NCBI GenBank assembly: GCA_029561505.1
Contig: JAKQXK010000295.1
Location: 1-6,774, forward strand
Source: Spirochaetota bacterium
GTDB taxonomy: Bacteria > Spirochaetota > Leptospiria > Turneriellales > Turneriellaceae
Direction of reading: 5' to 3'
Length of the DNA: 6,774 bases
Shown here: positions 1 through 5,585 of the stretch, in pieces
Position numbering within the stretch: position 1 is the stretch's first letter
How the letters are laid out: each line of letters opens with the position of its first letter
Program-made: the position numbers and the translations under genes
Notes under the pieces: model-generated
Told to the model about the DNA's origin: nothing
Seen by the model: the letters and a program-made list of their open reading frames with translations, nothing else
The model's database searches: none

Positions 1-630
1 TTCGCCTGTTTGGGGCGCTATTGTCTGTTTCAGCTTCAGGCTTGCATTGCAGGGAAAAACGCCACTGCAGATGCCCATGGCGTTTGCGGGTTCGCAGAGG
101 TTACGGTCTTTCTGCGTGCAGCTCGCGCCAGGTGAAAGCGCCCAATCGTTTGACCATTCGCTGTAATCGCTGCGAACGAATGTCGGGTCGGCAAGGCCGG
201 CTTTAAGTTCTGCGACTGTCGGCAAGCGGCGCCCCGCCCACGCGCAATAACGCATCGCGGCTTCGAAGTTGAGACCGACCGCCGGGGCACCAGGGGCAGC
301 GAGCGCTTTGGGAGCTTTGGAGTAATAGGCATTCTTCTCGCAGTGCATGTCGCCTACGCATTTTTGGTAATCGGCATTGGTCACCGCGTTGCTGTCAATC
401 GACACCTTGCCCGAAACGGCACCCGCTGGCAGATGGCGGTTCACCGCATCTGCCGGCAGACATATACCCGGCGAACCGGCACAGTTGTCGGTATCATTGG
501 CAGTATAACGAAAGGTGGATTCAGAAAGTTCTGGCGGCATGCTCGCTTTTTTCTGCGATGTGCTGCAATGTACCAGAAACAGAATGGGCAGCGCCACCTG
601 TACGAGGTTTGCTGAACGAATAAAATGCAT
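1..630 (-). CDS. FGE-sulfatase (SUMF1-like) domain lipoprotein, C-terminus cut by window edge
   Basis: The reading frame is open from the ATG at 630-628 to the left edge, giving 210 residues. The N-terminus (MHFIRSANLV, then a hydrophobic run ending FLVHC) looks like a lipoprotein signal with lipidated Cys22; His at -1 is unusual. The domain has FGE-family landmarks: VSIDSNAVTNADYQKCV (77-92, matching the family's EVTN.QY stretch), AVGLNFEAAMRYCAWAGRRLPT (about 117-138, matching VSW.DA..YC.W.G.RLPTE), and DYSEWSNDW (155-163, matching VWEWTSDW). Nine further cysteines, several in close pairs (50/57, 91/97, 171/179, 188/194), suggest disulfides and an exported location. The C-terminal part, where catalytic cysteines lie in true FGE, is outside the window, so activity cannot be judged. 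Most bacterial relatives are not sulfatase activators. An in-frame GTG at 654 is possible, but the ATG places the signal better. No Shine-Dalgarno is visible. Confidence 0.85.
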   Translation of the reverse strand, partial: MHFIRSANLVQVALPILFLVHCSTSQKKASMPPELSESTFRYTANDTDNCAGSPGICLPADAVNRHLPAGAVSGKVSIDSNAVTNADYQKCVGDMHCEKNAYYSKAPKALAAPGAPAVGLNFEAAMRYCAWAGRRLPTVAELKAGLADPTFVRSDYSEWSNDWALSPGASCTQKDRNLCEPANAMGICSGVFPCNASLKLKQTIAPQTGE

Positions 631-757
631 TCGTGCAGGCAGGGTAATGAACACACTCCGTCAAGGAACGTGCATTTTGAACAGTACGAACGGCGGCAGC
701 GCTCCCTGTGTTCGGAAAAAACAGTAAACAGCTCAATCCGCATTTTGGTGTTTTGGC

Positions 758-786
758 TTGACGTTTTGTGCAGTGCGCAATAAAAG
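758..786 (+). promoter_or_regulatory. Sigma70-type promoter candidate for the two-gene rightward unit
   Basis: TTGACG at 758-763 matches the -35 consensus at 5 of 6 positions. It is followed after 17 bases by TAAAAG at 781-786, which matches the -10 consensus at 4 of 6. Transcription would be expected to start at about 792-794, on or next to the ATG at 792, implying a leaderless or nearly leaderless message. This is inference from consensus matching only. Confidence 0.45.
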
Positions 787-791
787 TCGCC

Positions 792-1118
792 ATGGTCGCT
801 GAATTCGATCGGGCGCAGGTTTGGGGCGAAGTTACCACAGGTACTGAACTGTCGCCCGGCAGCGAAGCCGTCACGCCCGACTCGCCACCAGAATACGTCT
901 TTGATCTGATTCAGATATCGATTCTTGCAGCAGCGGGCGAAGTTGCCCAACTGATCGGTGCCGTCGACACAGCGCGCCAGCGCGGCGCCGAAAATCGCGA
1001 GATTCTGCGAGCCATGTTTCGCAGCGACGAAGCATTTGGTACAGGCGTCGAAAGCGAAGAATTTTTACGCATCGCCGAGTCGCTGCAGGCGGGTAAAATT
1101 CCTGTACCTTCTTTCTGA
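792..1118 (+). CDS. Hypothetical protein, 108 residues, first gene of a two-gene unit
   Basis: I do not recognise this protein family. The ORF can start at GTG 768 or ATG 792. I prefer ATG 792 because a good -35/-10 pair (758-786) would lie across the GTG start. The product is acidic and soluble, with no signal peptide or transmembrane segment. Residues 1-34 look loosely structured (many T, S, P, E). From about 35 onward the sequence looks helical (VFDLIQISILAAAGEVAQLI at 36-55, then charged helices through 100), with a short GKIPVPSF tail. Codon choice resembles the following gene, which supports real coding. The stop TGA is one base before the ATG of the PPC-like lipoprotein, so the two are very likely co-transcribed and translationally coupled. 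The overlapping opposite-strand ORFs look like shadows. Confidence 0.7.
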   Translation: MVAEFDRAQVWGEVTTGTELSPGSEAVTPDSPPEYVFDLIQISILAAAGEVAQLIGAVDTARQRGAENREILRAMFRSDEAFGTGVESEEFLRIAESLQAGKIPVPSF

Positions 1119-1119
1119 C

Positions 1120-2643
1120 ATGCAGCGCCGCTTGCTGCCCCTGGCTGTGTTTGCTCTTTATTCGTGCCGCGCCCCCGCGCGCAACCTCTCGGTCGCAGAG
1201 GTGCTTGCCGGCAAACCGGTCGAGCTGGCGCACGATCAGGTGCTGACTGGTGTCTTGCCGGCGGGCAAAGTGAACATTGCCGTGCGCCTCAACCTCAGCG
1301 AACCGCAGATGGTGCGCGCTGAGCTCGCAGCGGCCGAAGGCAGCGACATGCGCATCAGTATTTTTCAAAAATCAGAGTCGCCCCTCGTTGTGGTCGACGA
1401 TCAGCCCGAAAACGGAGCAGAAGAGTTGCCACCTGTCTGGCTTGCAGCAGGTGAGGCACGCATTGAAATCAGCGCAGAGACGAGTTCACCCGCCCCGCTG
1501 AAGTTTTTTTATCGGCTGTTTCGTGCACCTGCTGATGTGGAGCGCGAACCCAACCAGACGCTCGCGGCAGCATCGCCAATGCCCGCATTTCACGCTTCGG
1601 GTTTTTACGGCCCGCTCAGAAACCTTGTCGACAAAGATGCAACACCAGAGCGTGATTGTTTCGTACACGCTCTTGAACCAGAACAATCGGGATTTATGGA
1701 TGTGAAGCTGACGCCGGTCGACGGTATTCAGCCGTCGCTGTTGGTTTATGGCGCGCGCACAGCAGCTGCCCTCGCGGCGAAAACCGGAATCGCGGGCAAA
1801 TCTCTGCATATTGCTGCCGTCAAAATTGCGGGGCTTGAAAAAGTGTACCTATGTGTTTCTGGTACGCGTGTTTCTGAAGCCGTGAGTCGCGATTATTACG
1901 ATCTCGTTATTGCTTTCACTTCGACGCAGAATCGCAGCGAGGTTGAACCAAATGATTCTGCGAAAACGGCTACAGAAGTTGCGCAGGGCATCGCGACGGG
2001 AACCCTCGCCAGCCCCAAAGATCTCGATTATTTCAGTTATTTGAACCAACGCGAATATCCGGTTCTGGTGCGCATTGCTCTCGCCGGCAAAGACGCGCCA
2101 CAAATGCGCATCGCACTGCAGCAGCGAGAAGGCCTCTTGCGCAATTTTGAATATTCGGCGCCGCAATCAGAGGTTATAGAAAACGCACGCCTCGAAGCCG
2201 GTGAGAATCTGGTATTTGCGGTGCAGACAGCGAGTGCTGTCAAGAAACGCGCCAAAGCGCCGGTAGCCTATGAGCTCAAAATCAGCGAATCACCATTCAG
2301 CGATGAAAACGAGGCAGAGCCCAATGGTCAAGAAGCAACAGCAGACAGCCTTGTCGACGCGACCTATAAATGGGGATTCATAAATCCCCCCGGTGATGTC
2401 GATTTCTACCGGCTGCAGCTGACTGAAACGGTAAGGCGTCAGCTTCGCGTTGAGAGTAAGCTCGCGTGTAAGCTGAGTCTTGAACACAGCCGTGCGGGCA
2501 AACCCGTGAAAGTGACCCGAAGCAAAGCGCCGCTGGTCTATGAGGCCGATTTCGCGTCAGGTGACACAGTGCGCCTGGCGTGCGTTGATGTTGTGCTTCA
2601 GCCCGCCGACCGAGCATACAGAATTGCGTTGAGTGAGCCTTAG
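1120..2643 (+). CDS. Lipoprotein with tandem PPC-like beta domains
   Basis: The product is 507 residues. Start ATG 1120 is chosen because it gives a clear lipoprotein signal: MQRRLLPLAVFALYSC, with Arg-rich start, hydrophobic core, lipobox LYSC and lipidated Cys16. A longer in-frame start at 958 would bury that signal and overlap the upstream gene. Three repeats carry the pre-peptidase C-terminal domain signature, an E.EPN motif followed by a D/F strand: EREPNQT (141-147) with RDCF (178-181); EVEPNDS (274-280) with DLDYFSY (301-307); EAEPNGQ (398-404) with GDVDFYRL (425-432). Residues 25-135 look like a fourth, more diverged beta-sandwich without EPN. No peptidase or other catalytic domain is present, so this looks like a surface or periplasmic binding or scaffold protein; that role is inferred. 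It is coupled to the 108-residue gene upstream and followed by an intrinsic terminator. Confidence 0.85.
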   Translation: MQRRLLPLAVFALYSCRAPARNLSVAEVLAGKPVELAHDQVLTGVLPAGKVNIAVRLNLSEPQMVRAELAAAEGSDMRISIFQKSESPLVVVDDQPENGAEELPPVWLAAGEARIEISAETSSPAPLKFFYRLFRAPADVEREPNQTLAAASPMPAFHASGFYGPLRNLVDKDATPERDCFVHALEPEQSGFMDVKLTPVDGIQPSLLVYGARTAAALAAKTGIAGKSLHIAAVKIAGLEKVYLCVSGTRVSEAVSRDYYDLVIAFTSTQNRSEVEPNDSAKTATEVAQGIATGTLASPKDLDYFSYLNQREYPVLVRIALAGKDAPQMRIALQQREGLLRNFEYSAPQSEVIENARLEAGENLVFAVQTASAVKKRAKAPVAYELKISESPFSDENEAEPNGQEATADSLVDATYKWGFINPPGDVDFYRLQLTETVRRQLRVESKLACKLSLEHSRAGKPVKVTRSKAPLVYEADFASGDTVRLACVDVVLQPADRAYRIALSEP

Positions 2644-2671
2644 CACACTCAACGCAATCCTGTATTTTTTT
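2621..2671 (+). terminator. Intrinsic terminator overlapping the stop codon of the PPC-like lipoprotein gene
   Basis: A 13-bp perfect stem pairs ATTGCGTTGAGTG (2623-2635) with CACTCAACGCAAT (2646-2658). A 10-base loop contains the TAG stop codon, and a run of seven T follows at 2665-2671. The left arm encodes the last residues of the lipoprotein (IALSEP region). There is no T run on the other strand, so it acts rightward only. Confidence 0.9.
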
Positions 2672-2705
2672 GTTGGCGCGCGCTGCGGCTAAATAAGCCT
2701 GCTAC

Positions 2706-3977
2706 GTGAAAACTTCTGCCACCCTGGTGCTTGCGCTGCCGATGCTGCTTGGCGGTTTTGTGCAGTTTGTTGTCTCGCAGTTCTACCAGAAGTTTGCGAC
2801 CGACACGCTGTTGCTCGACAGCGCGGTAATCGGGGCGATCTTTTTCGCGAGCCGTGCGACCGACGCCGTGCTCGACCCGGTCTGTGGCTATTGGAGTGAC
2901 CGTCTGCGCAGGCGTCGCATTTTTATTGGTGTGGGCCTCATTGCCCTTGCCGGCGGCCTCGTAATTGCCTTCTTGCCTGCACTCGATATTTTTGCAGCCT
3001 CTGCCGTTGCTAAATATTCGCTCGCCGCAATCGGCATTTTTACGCTCTATTTTGGGGTCACGCTTGTCTATATTCCGCATTATGCGTGGCTGGCCGCGTT
3101 GCAGCGGGCGTTACCGAAATTGCCGTTTTTTGCATCGCGTGTCGTCACCGAAAACATCGGCACAATTCTGGGTGGCGTCGCGCTTGCGGTGCTTGTGCCA
3201 TTGCAGCAAAAATCAACGCCAATGCTGTTCTATGCCATTGTTGCGATGCTGATGCCGCTGGTGCTGCTCGGTTCAGTGCCGGTGATTTTGCAAAATGACC
3301 CCGGCGCAGTACCTGACCCGTCAGCGCACTCTTTCAGGCGGGCACTGGCGAAGCTGGCTGAAAACCGCCGTTTCGCGCTGGTCGCCGGCATGAGTTTTTT
3401 TAACCAATTTGCCGCCACAACTCTGCTCGCGGTCTCGCTCTATTACACCGATTATGTTCTGGGCAACAAAGAGCTCGGCGTAACGCTGGCAGTGGTCTTT
3501 TTGCTCAGCGCGACGCTTTTTGTTCCAGTCTGGTCGTTGCTCGCGCGGCGCTATAGCCGCCTGAAGTTGTGGATGATCGCGCTTACCGCGATCGTGGTGG
3601 TTTTTCCGACGGTGCTGCTGACGCAGGCGGGCCACATCTGGTATCTGACCGTGTTCGCCGTGCTGATTGGCGGTTTTGCCGGTGCCGTTATACTTTTCGT
3701 TCCGCAAGAGGTCGCCTTCACTACGGGCAGCAATTCGGCAGAAGAGGGGCTCTACTTTGCCGCCTTTACTTTTGTAAACAAATCGGCAATGGCCTGCGCG
3801 CCGCTCGTGATTGGTGTGGCGCTGAGTGCTGCGGGTTATGTACCTGTCGAGCGCACAGCTGCAGTCAGCCAGACGATCAGCTTTCTTTTCGTGGCCGTGC
3901 CTGCTCTGGCATTTTTTATCTCGGCAGTCTTGCTGAGGTTCTACACGCGGGCTACACGCGCCGCAGAACCCATGTAA
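2706..3977 (+). CDS. MFS transporter of the GPH (sugar:cation symporter, MelB-like) type
   Basis: This 423-residue protein has about 12 hydrophobic segments in two six-helix halves, joined by a hydrophilic stretch at about 196-222. Family signatures are RATDAVLDPVCGYWSDR (50-66, the helix 2/loop 2-3 motif of GPH symporters), YIPHYAWLA (122-130, helix 4), FFASRVV (141-147) and AEEGLYFAAFTFVNKSA (345-361, helix 11 with the conserved Lys359). It should sit in the inner membrane and move a sugar or other small solute with a cation; the substrate cannot be told. By recall alignment to MelB, the cation-site acidic residues on helix 2 are kept (Asp53, Asp57), but the position of MelB Asn58 is Leu56 and that of Asp124 is Tyr122, so sodium coupling may be lost. 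GTG 2706 is the first start after an in-frame stop at 2694. Lacking a Shine-Dalgarno, it lies about 10 bases after a TAAATA -10-like box (2690-2695). It converges on the methyltransferase gene. Confidence 0.85.
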   Translation: MKTSATLVLALPMLLGGFVQFVVSQFYQKFATDTLLLDSAVIGAIFFASRATDAVLDPVCGYWSDRLRRRRIFIGVGLIALAGGLVIAFLPALDIFAASAVAKYSLAAIGIFTLYFGVTLVYIPHYAWLAALQRALPKLPFFASRVVTENIGTILGGVALAVLVPLQQKSTPMLFYAIVAMLMPLVLLGSVPVILQNDPGAVPDPSAHSFRRALAKLAENRRFALVAGMSFFNQFAATTLLAVSLYYTDYVLGNKELGVTLAVVFLLSATLFVPVWSLLARRYSRLKLWMIALTAIVVVFPTVLLTQAGHIWYLTVFAVLIGGFAGAVILFVPQEVAFTTGSNSAEEGLYFAAFTFVNKSAMACAPLVIGVALSAAGYVPVERTAAVSQTISFLFVAVPALAFFISAVLLRFYTRATRAAEPM

Positions 3978-4596
3978 CGATAGGTCTGATGCCTGCGGCA
4001 TAAGGTTCTGCGTAGTTTGGCACCACGAGTTCGACAGCAAAACCCGCTGATACGGCGGCATCGGTGATTTCTGATTCGGTGTAGATGCGCTGCCGGTGCT
4101 CTTCAATGCCCCGACCGCTGACATCGACACGCGTGACAAGAATGTCTGTAGTTCTCTCGTAAATATGCGAAAAGGTTATCGCGCCGCCGGGCGAATGCAT
4201 TACCCGCAGGTGTAATGTGCCGGCGCGTTCAGGCGGGCAGCAGTCGAATACATAAGCACCGCCCGTTTTCAATACGCGTGCTACATCGGTGAAATGGCTT
4301 CTCAGCATCGCCGGGTCTCGCAGATAATTGATCGACGCATTTGTCGAGAGCGCAAGGTTAAAGACCGATGCGGCCAGGGGCAGTTCGAGCGCATTGGCAT
4401 TGAGACGAAACCCCTGAGCCTCTTCGAGCATCTTCGGTTCAACATCTAAGGCAACTGCATTGAGGCCTGCAGCACCCGCCAAACCGGTCATGGGCGCATG
4501 CCCCGAAAAGAGCTCGAGAATACGAAGTTCAGTTTGCTGGCCCACCTGCGCCAACGCAAAGCGAAGCCAGGCGGCATAGTCGATGTCGGCCATCAC
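3952..4596 (-). CDS. Class I SAM-dependent methyltransferase
   Basis: From GTG 4596 the product is 214 residues. The Rossmann-fold motifs are in order: LELFSGHAP (28-35, motif I, degenerate glycine loop), ALDVEPKMLEEAQ (49-61, acidic residue Asp51 that would bind the SAM ribose), FNLALSTNASINYL (79-92, motif II/post-II) and DVARVLKTGGAYVFDC (104-119, motif III). The N-terminal MADIDYAAW matches the M.D.DY..W signature of YqeM-like methyltransferases. The matching part of that signature seems to continue upstream of the GTG (YTLWSDAYAAV), so the true start may be a near-cognate codon such as CTG at 4647-4645. The methylated substrate is unknown. The gene follows the HAMP protein with no room for its own promoter, so they probably form an operon. 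Its 3' end overlaps the convergent MFS gene by 26 bases, in a stretch with the 9-base direct repeat CTACACGCG (3941-3949 and 3952-3960). Confidence 0.8.
   Translation of the reverse strand: MMADIDYAAWLRFALAQVGQQTELRILELFSGHAPMTGLAGAAGLNAVALDVEPKMLEEAQGFRLNANALELPLAASVFNLALSTNASINYLRDPAMLRSHFTDVARVLKTGGAYVFDCCPPERAGTLHLRVMHSPGGAITFSHIYERTTDILVTRVDVSGRGIEEHRQRIYTESEITDAAVSAGFAVELVVPNYAEPYAAGIRPIVTWVLRRV
3962..4012. other. Nested inverted repeat at the convergent gene ends
   Basis: CGCAGAACC (3962-3970) is the exact inverse of GGTTCTGCG (4004-4012). Between them a smaller hairpin, ATGCC/GGCAT (3989-3993 and 3997-4001), has a three-base loop. It spans the stop of the MFS gene and lies inside the end of the methyltransferase gene. 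No T run follows on either strand, so it is not a standard terminator, although it could slow or protect the 3' ends of the converging transcripts. It may be chance. Confidence 0.3.
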
Positions 4597-4649
4597 GGCC
4601 GCGTAGGCATCTGACCAGAGGGTGTAGGGTTTGCCGGGCGCTGCCAGAT

Positions 4650-5285
4650 CTATTGCAGCTTAAAATCGGCGATGGCTTCTTTAACACCGCGCGCGAGGTC
4701 GTCGAGTTTCAAGAGCTGTTCTTTTTTCTCTGGTGGCGCTTCGAGCAGCATCGCTTCGAGTGTGTCGTGCATAAAGCGCGACATCTGGTCGATGCGGCGA
4801 ATACGCGATTGCAGTGAGTCGAGCATGTGGTTGAGCTGCTCGGCGGTTTCTCTGAGTTCGTCTTTTTCGCGCAGGCGAATACGTTGCGTCAGATCGCCGT
4901 GCAGAGCGTCTTCGAAGGTGCGCTGAATGCGCATCACCGGGCCGGCAATACGGTGCGAGAACAGCACAAACAGAATACTGAGCGAAAGCGCCATGACGAG
5001 TGCGAGCGCGCACAGCGCGAGCACGCCATAAAGTTTAACCTTCTGAAAAACCAGACCCGAGGTCGCGTCATTGCCGAGCGTGGTTGAAAGTTTCTGAATC
5101 AGCTCGGCCGTGTTTTCAAACTGGTATTCGCGCGCGATGCTGTTGACTGCATACATGAAACCGAAGGCGAGCACAAGCACAAAGACCATCAGCGGCACGA
5201 CCGCCGTGACAATAAACTTACCCTGAAACTTCAGATCGATGACATACTTGCGTTTGAGAGGCGAGGGACGCTTGGCTTCGGTCAT
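4650..5285 (-). CDS. Two-TM membrane protein with a HAMP domain and no output domain
   Basis: The product is 211 residues from ATG 5285. A basic N-terminus (KRPSPLKRKY) precedes TM1 (about 25-47), then a short 35-residue extracytoplasmic loop (about 48-83), TM2 (about 85-109), and a HAMP domain (about 107-160: HRIAGPVMRIQRTFEDAL with the conserved Pro116, then DLTQRIRLREKDELRETAEQL with the DEL motif). After HAMP only about 50 helical, charged residues remain, probably coiled coil. There is no histidine kinase, cyclase or methyl-accepting domain, so it can relay a signal only through a partner, or is structural. The loop is too short for a typical ligand-binding sensor domain. The downstream methyltransferase is a possible functional partner by operon context only; it has no visible CheR-type features. 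A TTGACG -35-like box (5319-5314) lies upstream, without a good -10. Confidence 0.85.
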   Translation of the reverse strand: MTEAKRPSPLKRKYVIDLKFQGKFIVTAVVPLMVFVLVLAFGFMYAVNSIAREYQFENTAELIQKLSTTLGNDATSGLVFQKVKLYGVLALCALALVMALSLSILFVLFSHRIAGPVMRIQRTFEDALHGDLTQRIRLREKDELRETAEQLNHMLDSLQSRIRRIDQMSRFMHDTLEAMLLEAPPEKKEQLLKLDDLARGVKEAIADFKLQ

Positions 5286-5330
5286 ATTGCGGGTTTTCAG
5301 GCTCAGTCACTGCCGTCAACCCTTGCCAGA

Positions 5331-5357
5331 AAATGAAAAAGGCCACCGAAGGTGGCC
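5331..5357 (-). terminator. Intrinsic terminator of the atpZ-ispE-tRNA-Gln unit
   Basis: Read leftward, GGCCACC and GGTGGCC form a perfect 7-bp stem (5357-5351 with 5347-5341) with a three-base loop, followed at once by five T (5340-5336) and then a second T-rich stretch. It is placed to end transcription through tRNA-Gln and the structured segment, 46 bases before the HAMP gene start. Confidence 0.9.
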
Positions 5358-5369
5358 CACAGCTCTAAT

Positions 5370-5508
5370 GGTTTGCCCCGTCGCATGCCGTGCGCCGCAG
5401 GCCTCGGCGTTTGGCCTTGCCAAACGCCTGCTAAAGCCAAAGTGACTTGCAGGACAAGTCACATGGCTGCCTGCGTCGCACCCGGAAGGCATGCTTTGGG
5501 GGCAAACC
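5370..5508 (-). ncRNA. Candidate structured RNA: 139-base three-way junction between tRNA-Gln and its terminator
   Basis: Nearly the whole segment pairs with itself. The outer arm is 5370-5379 with 5499-5508 (10 bp, GGTTTGCCCC/GGGGCAAACC), 5383-5389 with 5488-5494 (7 bp), 5390-5394 with 5477-5481 (5 bp) and 5396-5402 with 5469-5475 (7 bp). Two inner hairpins are 5406-5415 with 5419-5428 (10 bp, three-base loop), and 5442-5449 with 5455-5462 (8 bp, five-base loop), the latter extended by 5435-5439 with 5464-5468. That is about 52 base pairs. It starts five bases after the tRNA 3' end and stops 12 bases before the terminator stem, so the leftward transcript would carry it and tRNA 3' processing could release it. 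I match it to no known RNA family (not tmRNA, SRP or RNase P; a 6S-type bubble does not fit). Alternatives are a palindromic mobile element, or a DNA cruciform acting on either strand. The folding is seen in the sequence; the RNA role is inferred. Confidence 0.45.
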
Positions 5509-5513
5509 TATTG

Positions 5514-5585
5514 CTGGGCCGGAAGGGGTCGAACCTTCGCATGGCGGAATCAAAATCCGCTGCCTTACCACTTGGCTACGGCCCA
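5514..5585 (-). tRNA. tRNA-Gln (anticodon UUG)
   Basis: The 72-base cloverleaf is complete. The acceptor stem is TGGGCCG/CGGCCCA (7 bp, 5585-5579 with 5521-5515) and the discriminator is G (5514). The D arm is GCC/GGC around AAGTGGTAA. The anticodon arm is GCGGA/TCCGC with loop TTTTGAT, which gives anticodon TTG at 5553-5551. The variable loop has five bases, and the T arm is GAAGG/CCTTC with loop TTCGACC. The sequence closely follows bacterial tRNA-Gln. CCA is not encoded (CAA follows the discriminator), so the 3' end must be added by tRNA nucleotidyltransferase. The first ten bases overlap the end of the ispE reading frame. Confidence 0.97.

Noticed and set aside
636..664. Promoter for the FGE-like gene starting from TTGACG (664-659)
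   Set aside because: No -10-like hexamer occurs at 15-19 bases; the position holds TGCCTG. The gene surely has a promoter in the gap, but it cannot be placed.
441..950. Minus-strand ORF of 169 codons spanning the divergent gap
   Set aside because: It overlaps the FGE-like gene in another frame and the 108-residue gene on the other strand. Its cysteine- and arginine-heavy sequence looks like a shadow.
958..1119. Longer start for the PPC-like lipoprotein at 958
   Set aside because: It would overlap the upstream gene almost completely and bury the lipoprotein signal that begins at 1120.
2370..2392. Small hairpin GGGGATT/AATCCCC inside the lipoprotein gene
   Set aside because: The 7-bp stem is in mid-coding sequence with no T run, and is within what chance gives over this length.
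3321..4139. Minus-strand ORF of 272 codons opposite the MFS gene
   Set aside because: Its product is rich in Arg, Gln and His with no domain logic, and the plus-strand MFS frame is clearly the coding one.
5370..5508. Integron attC site
   Set aside because: The segment is a paired imperfect palindrome of suitable length, but its ends (GGTTTGCC and GGCAAACC) do not match the GTTRRRY and RYYYAAC core sites, and there is no integrase or cassette context.
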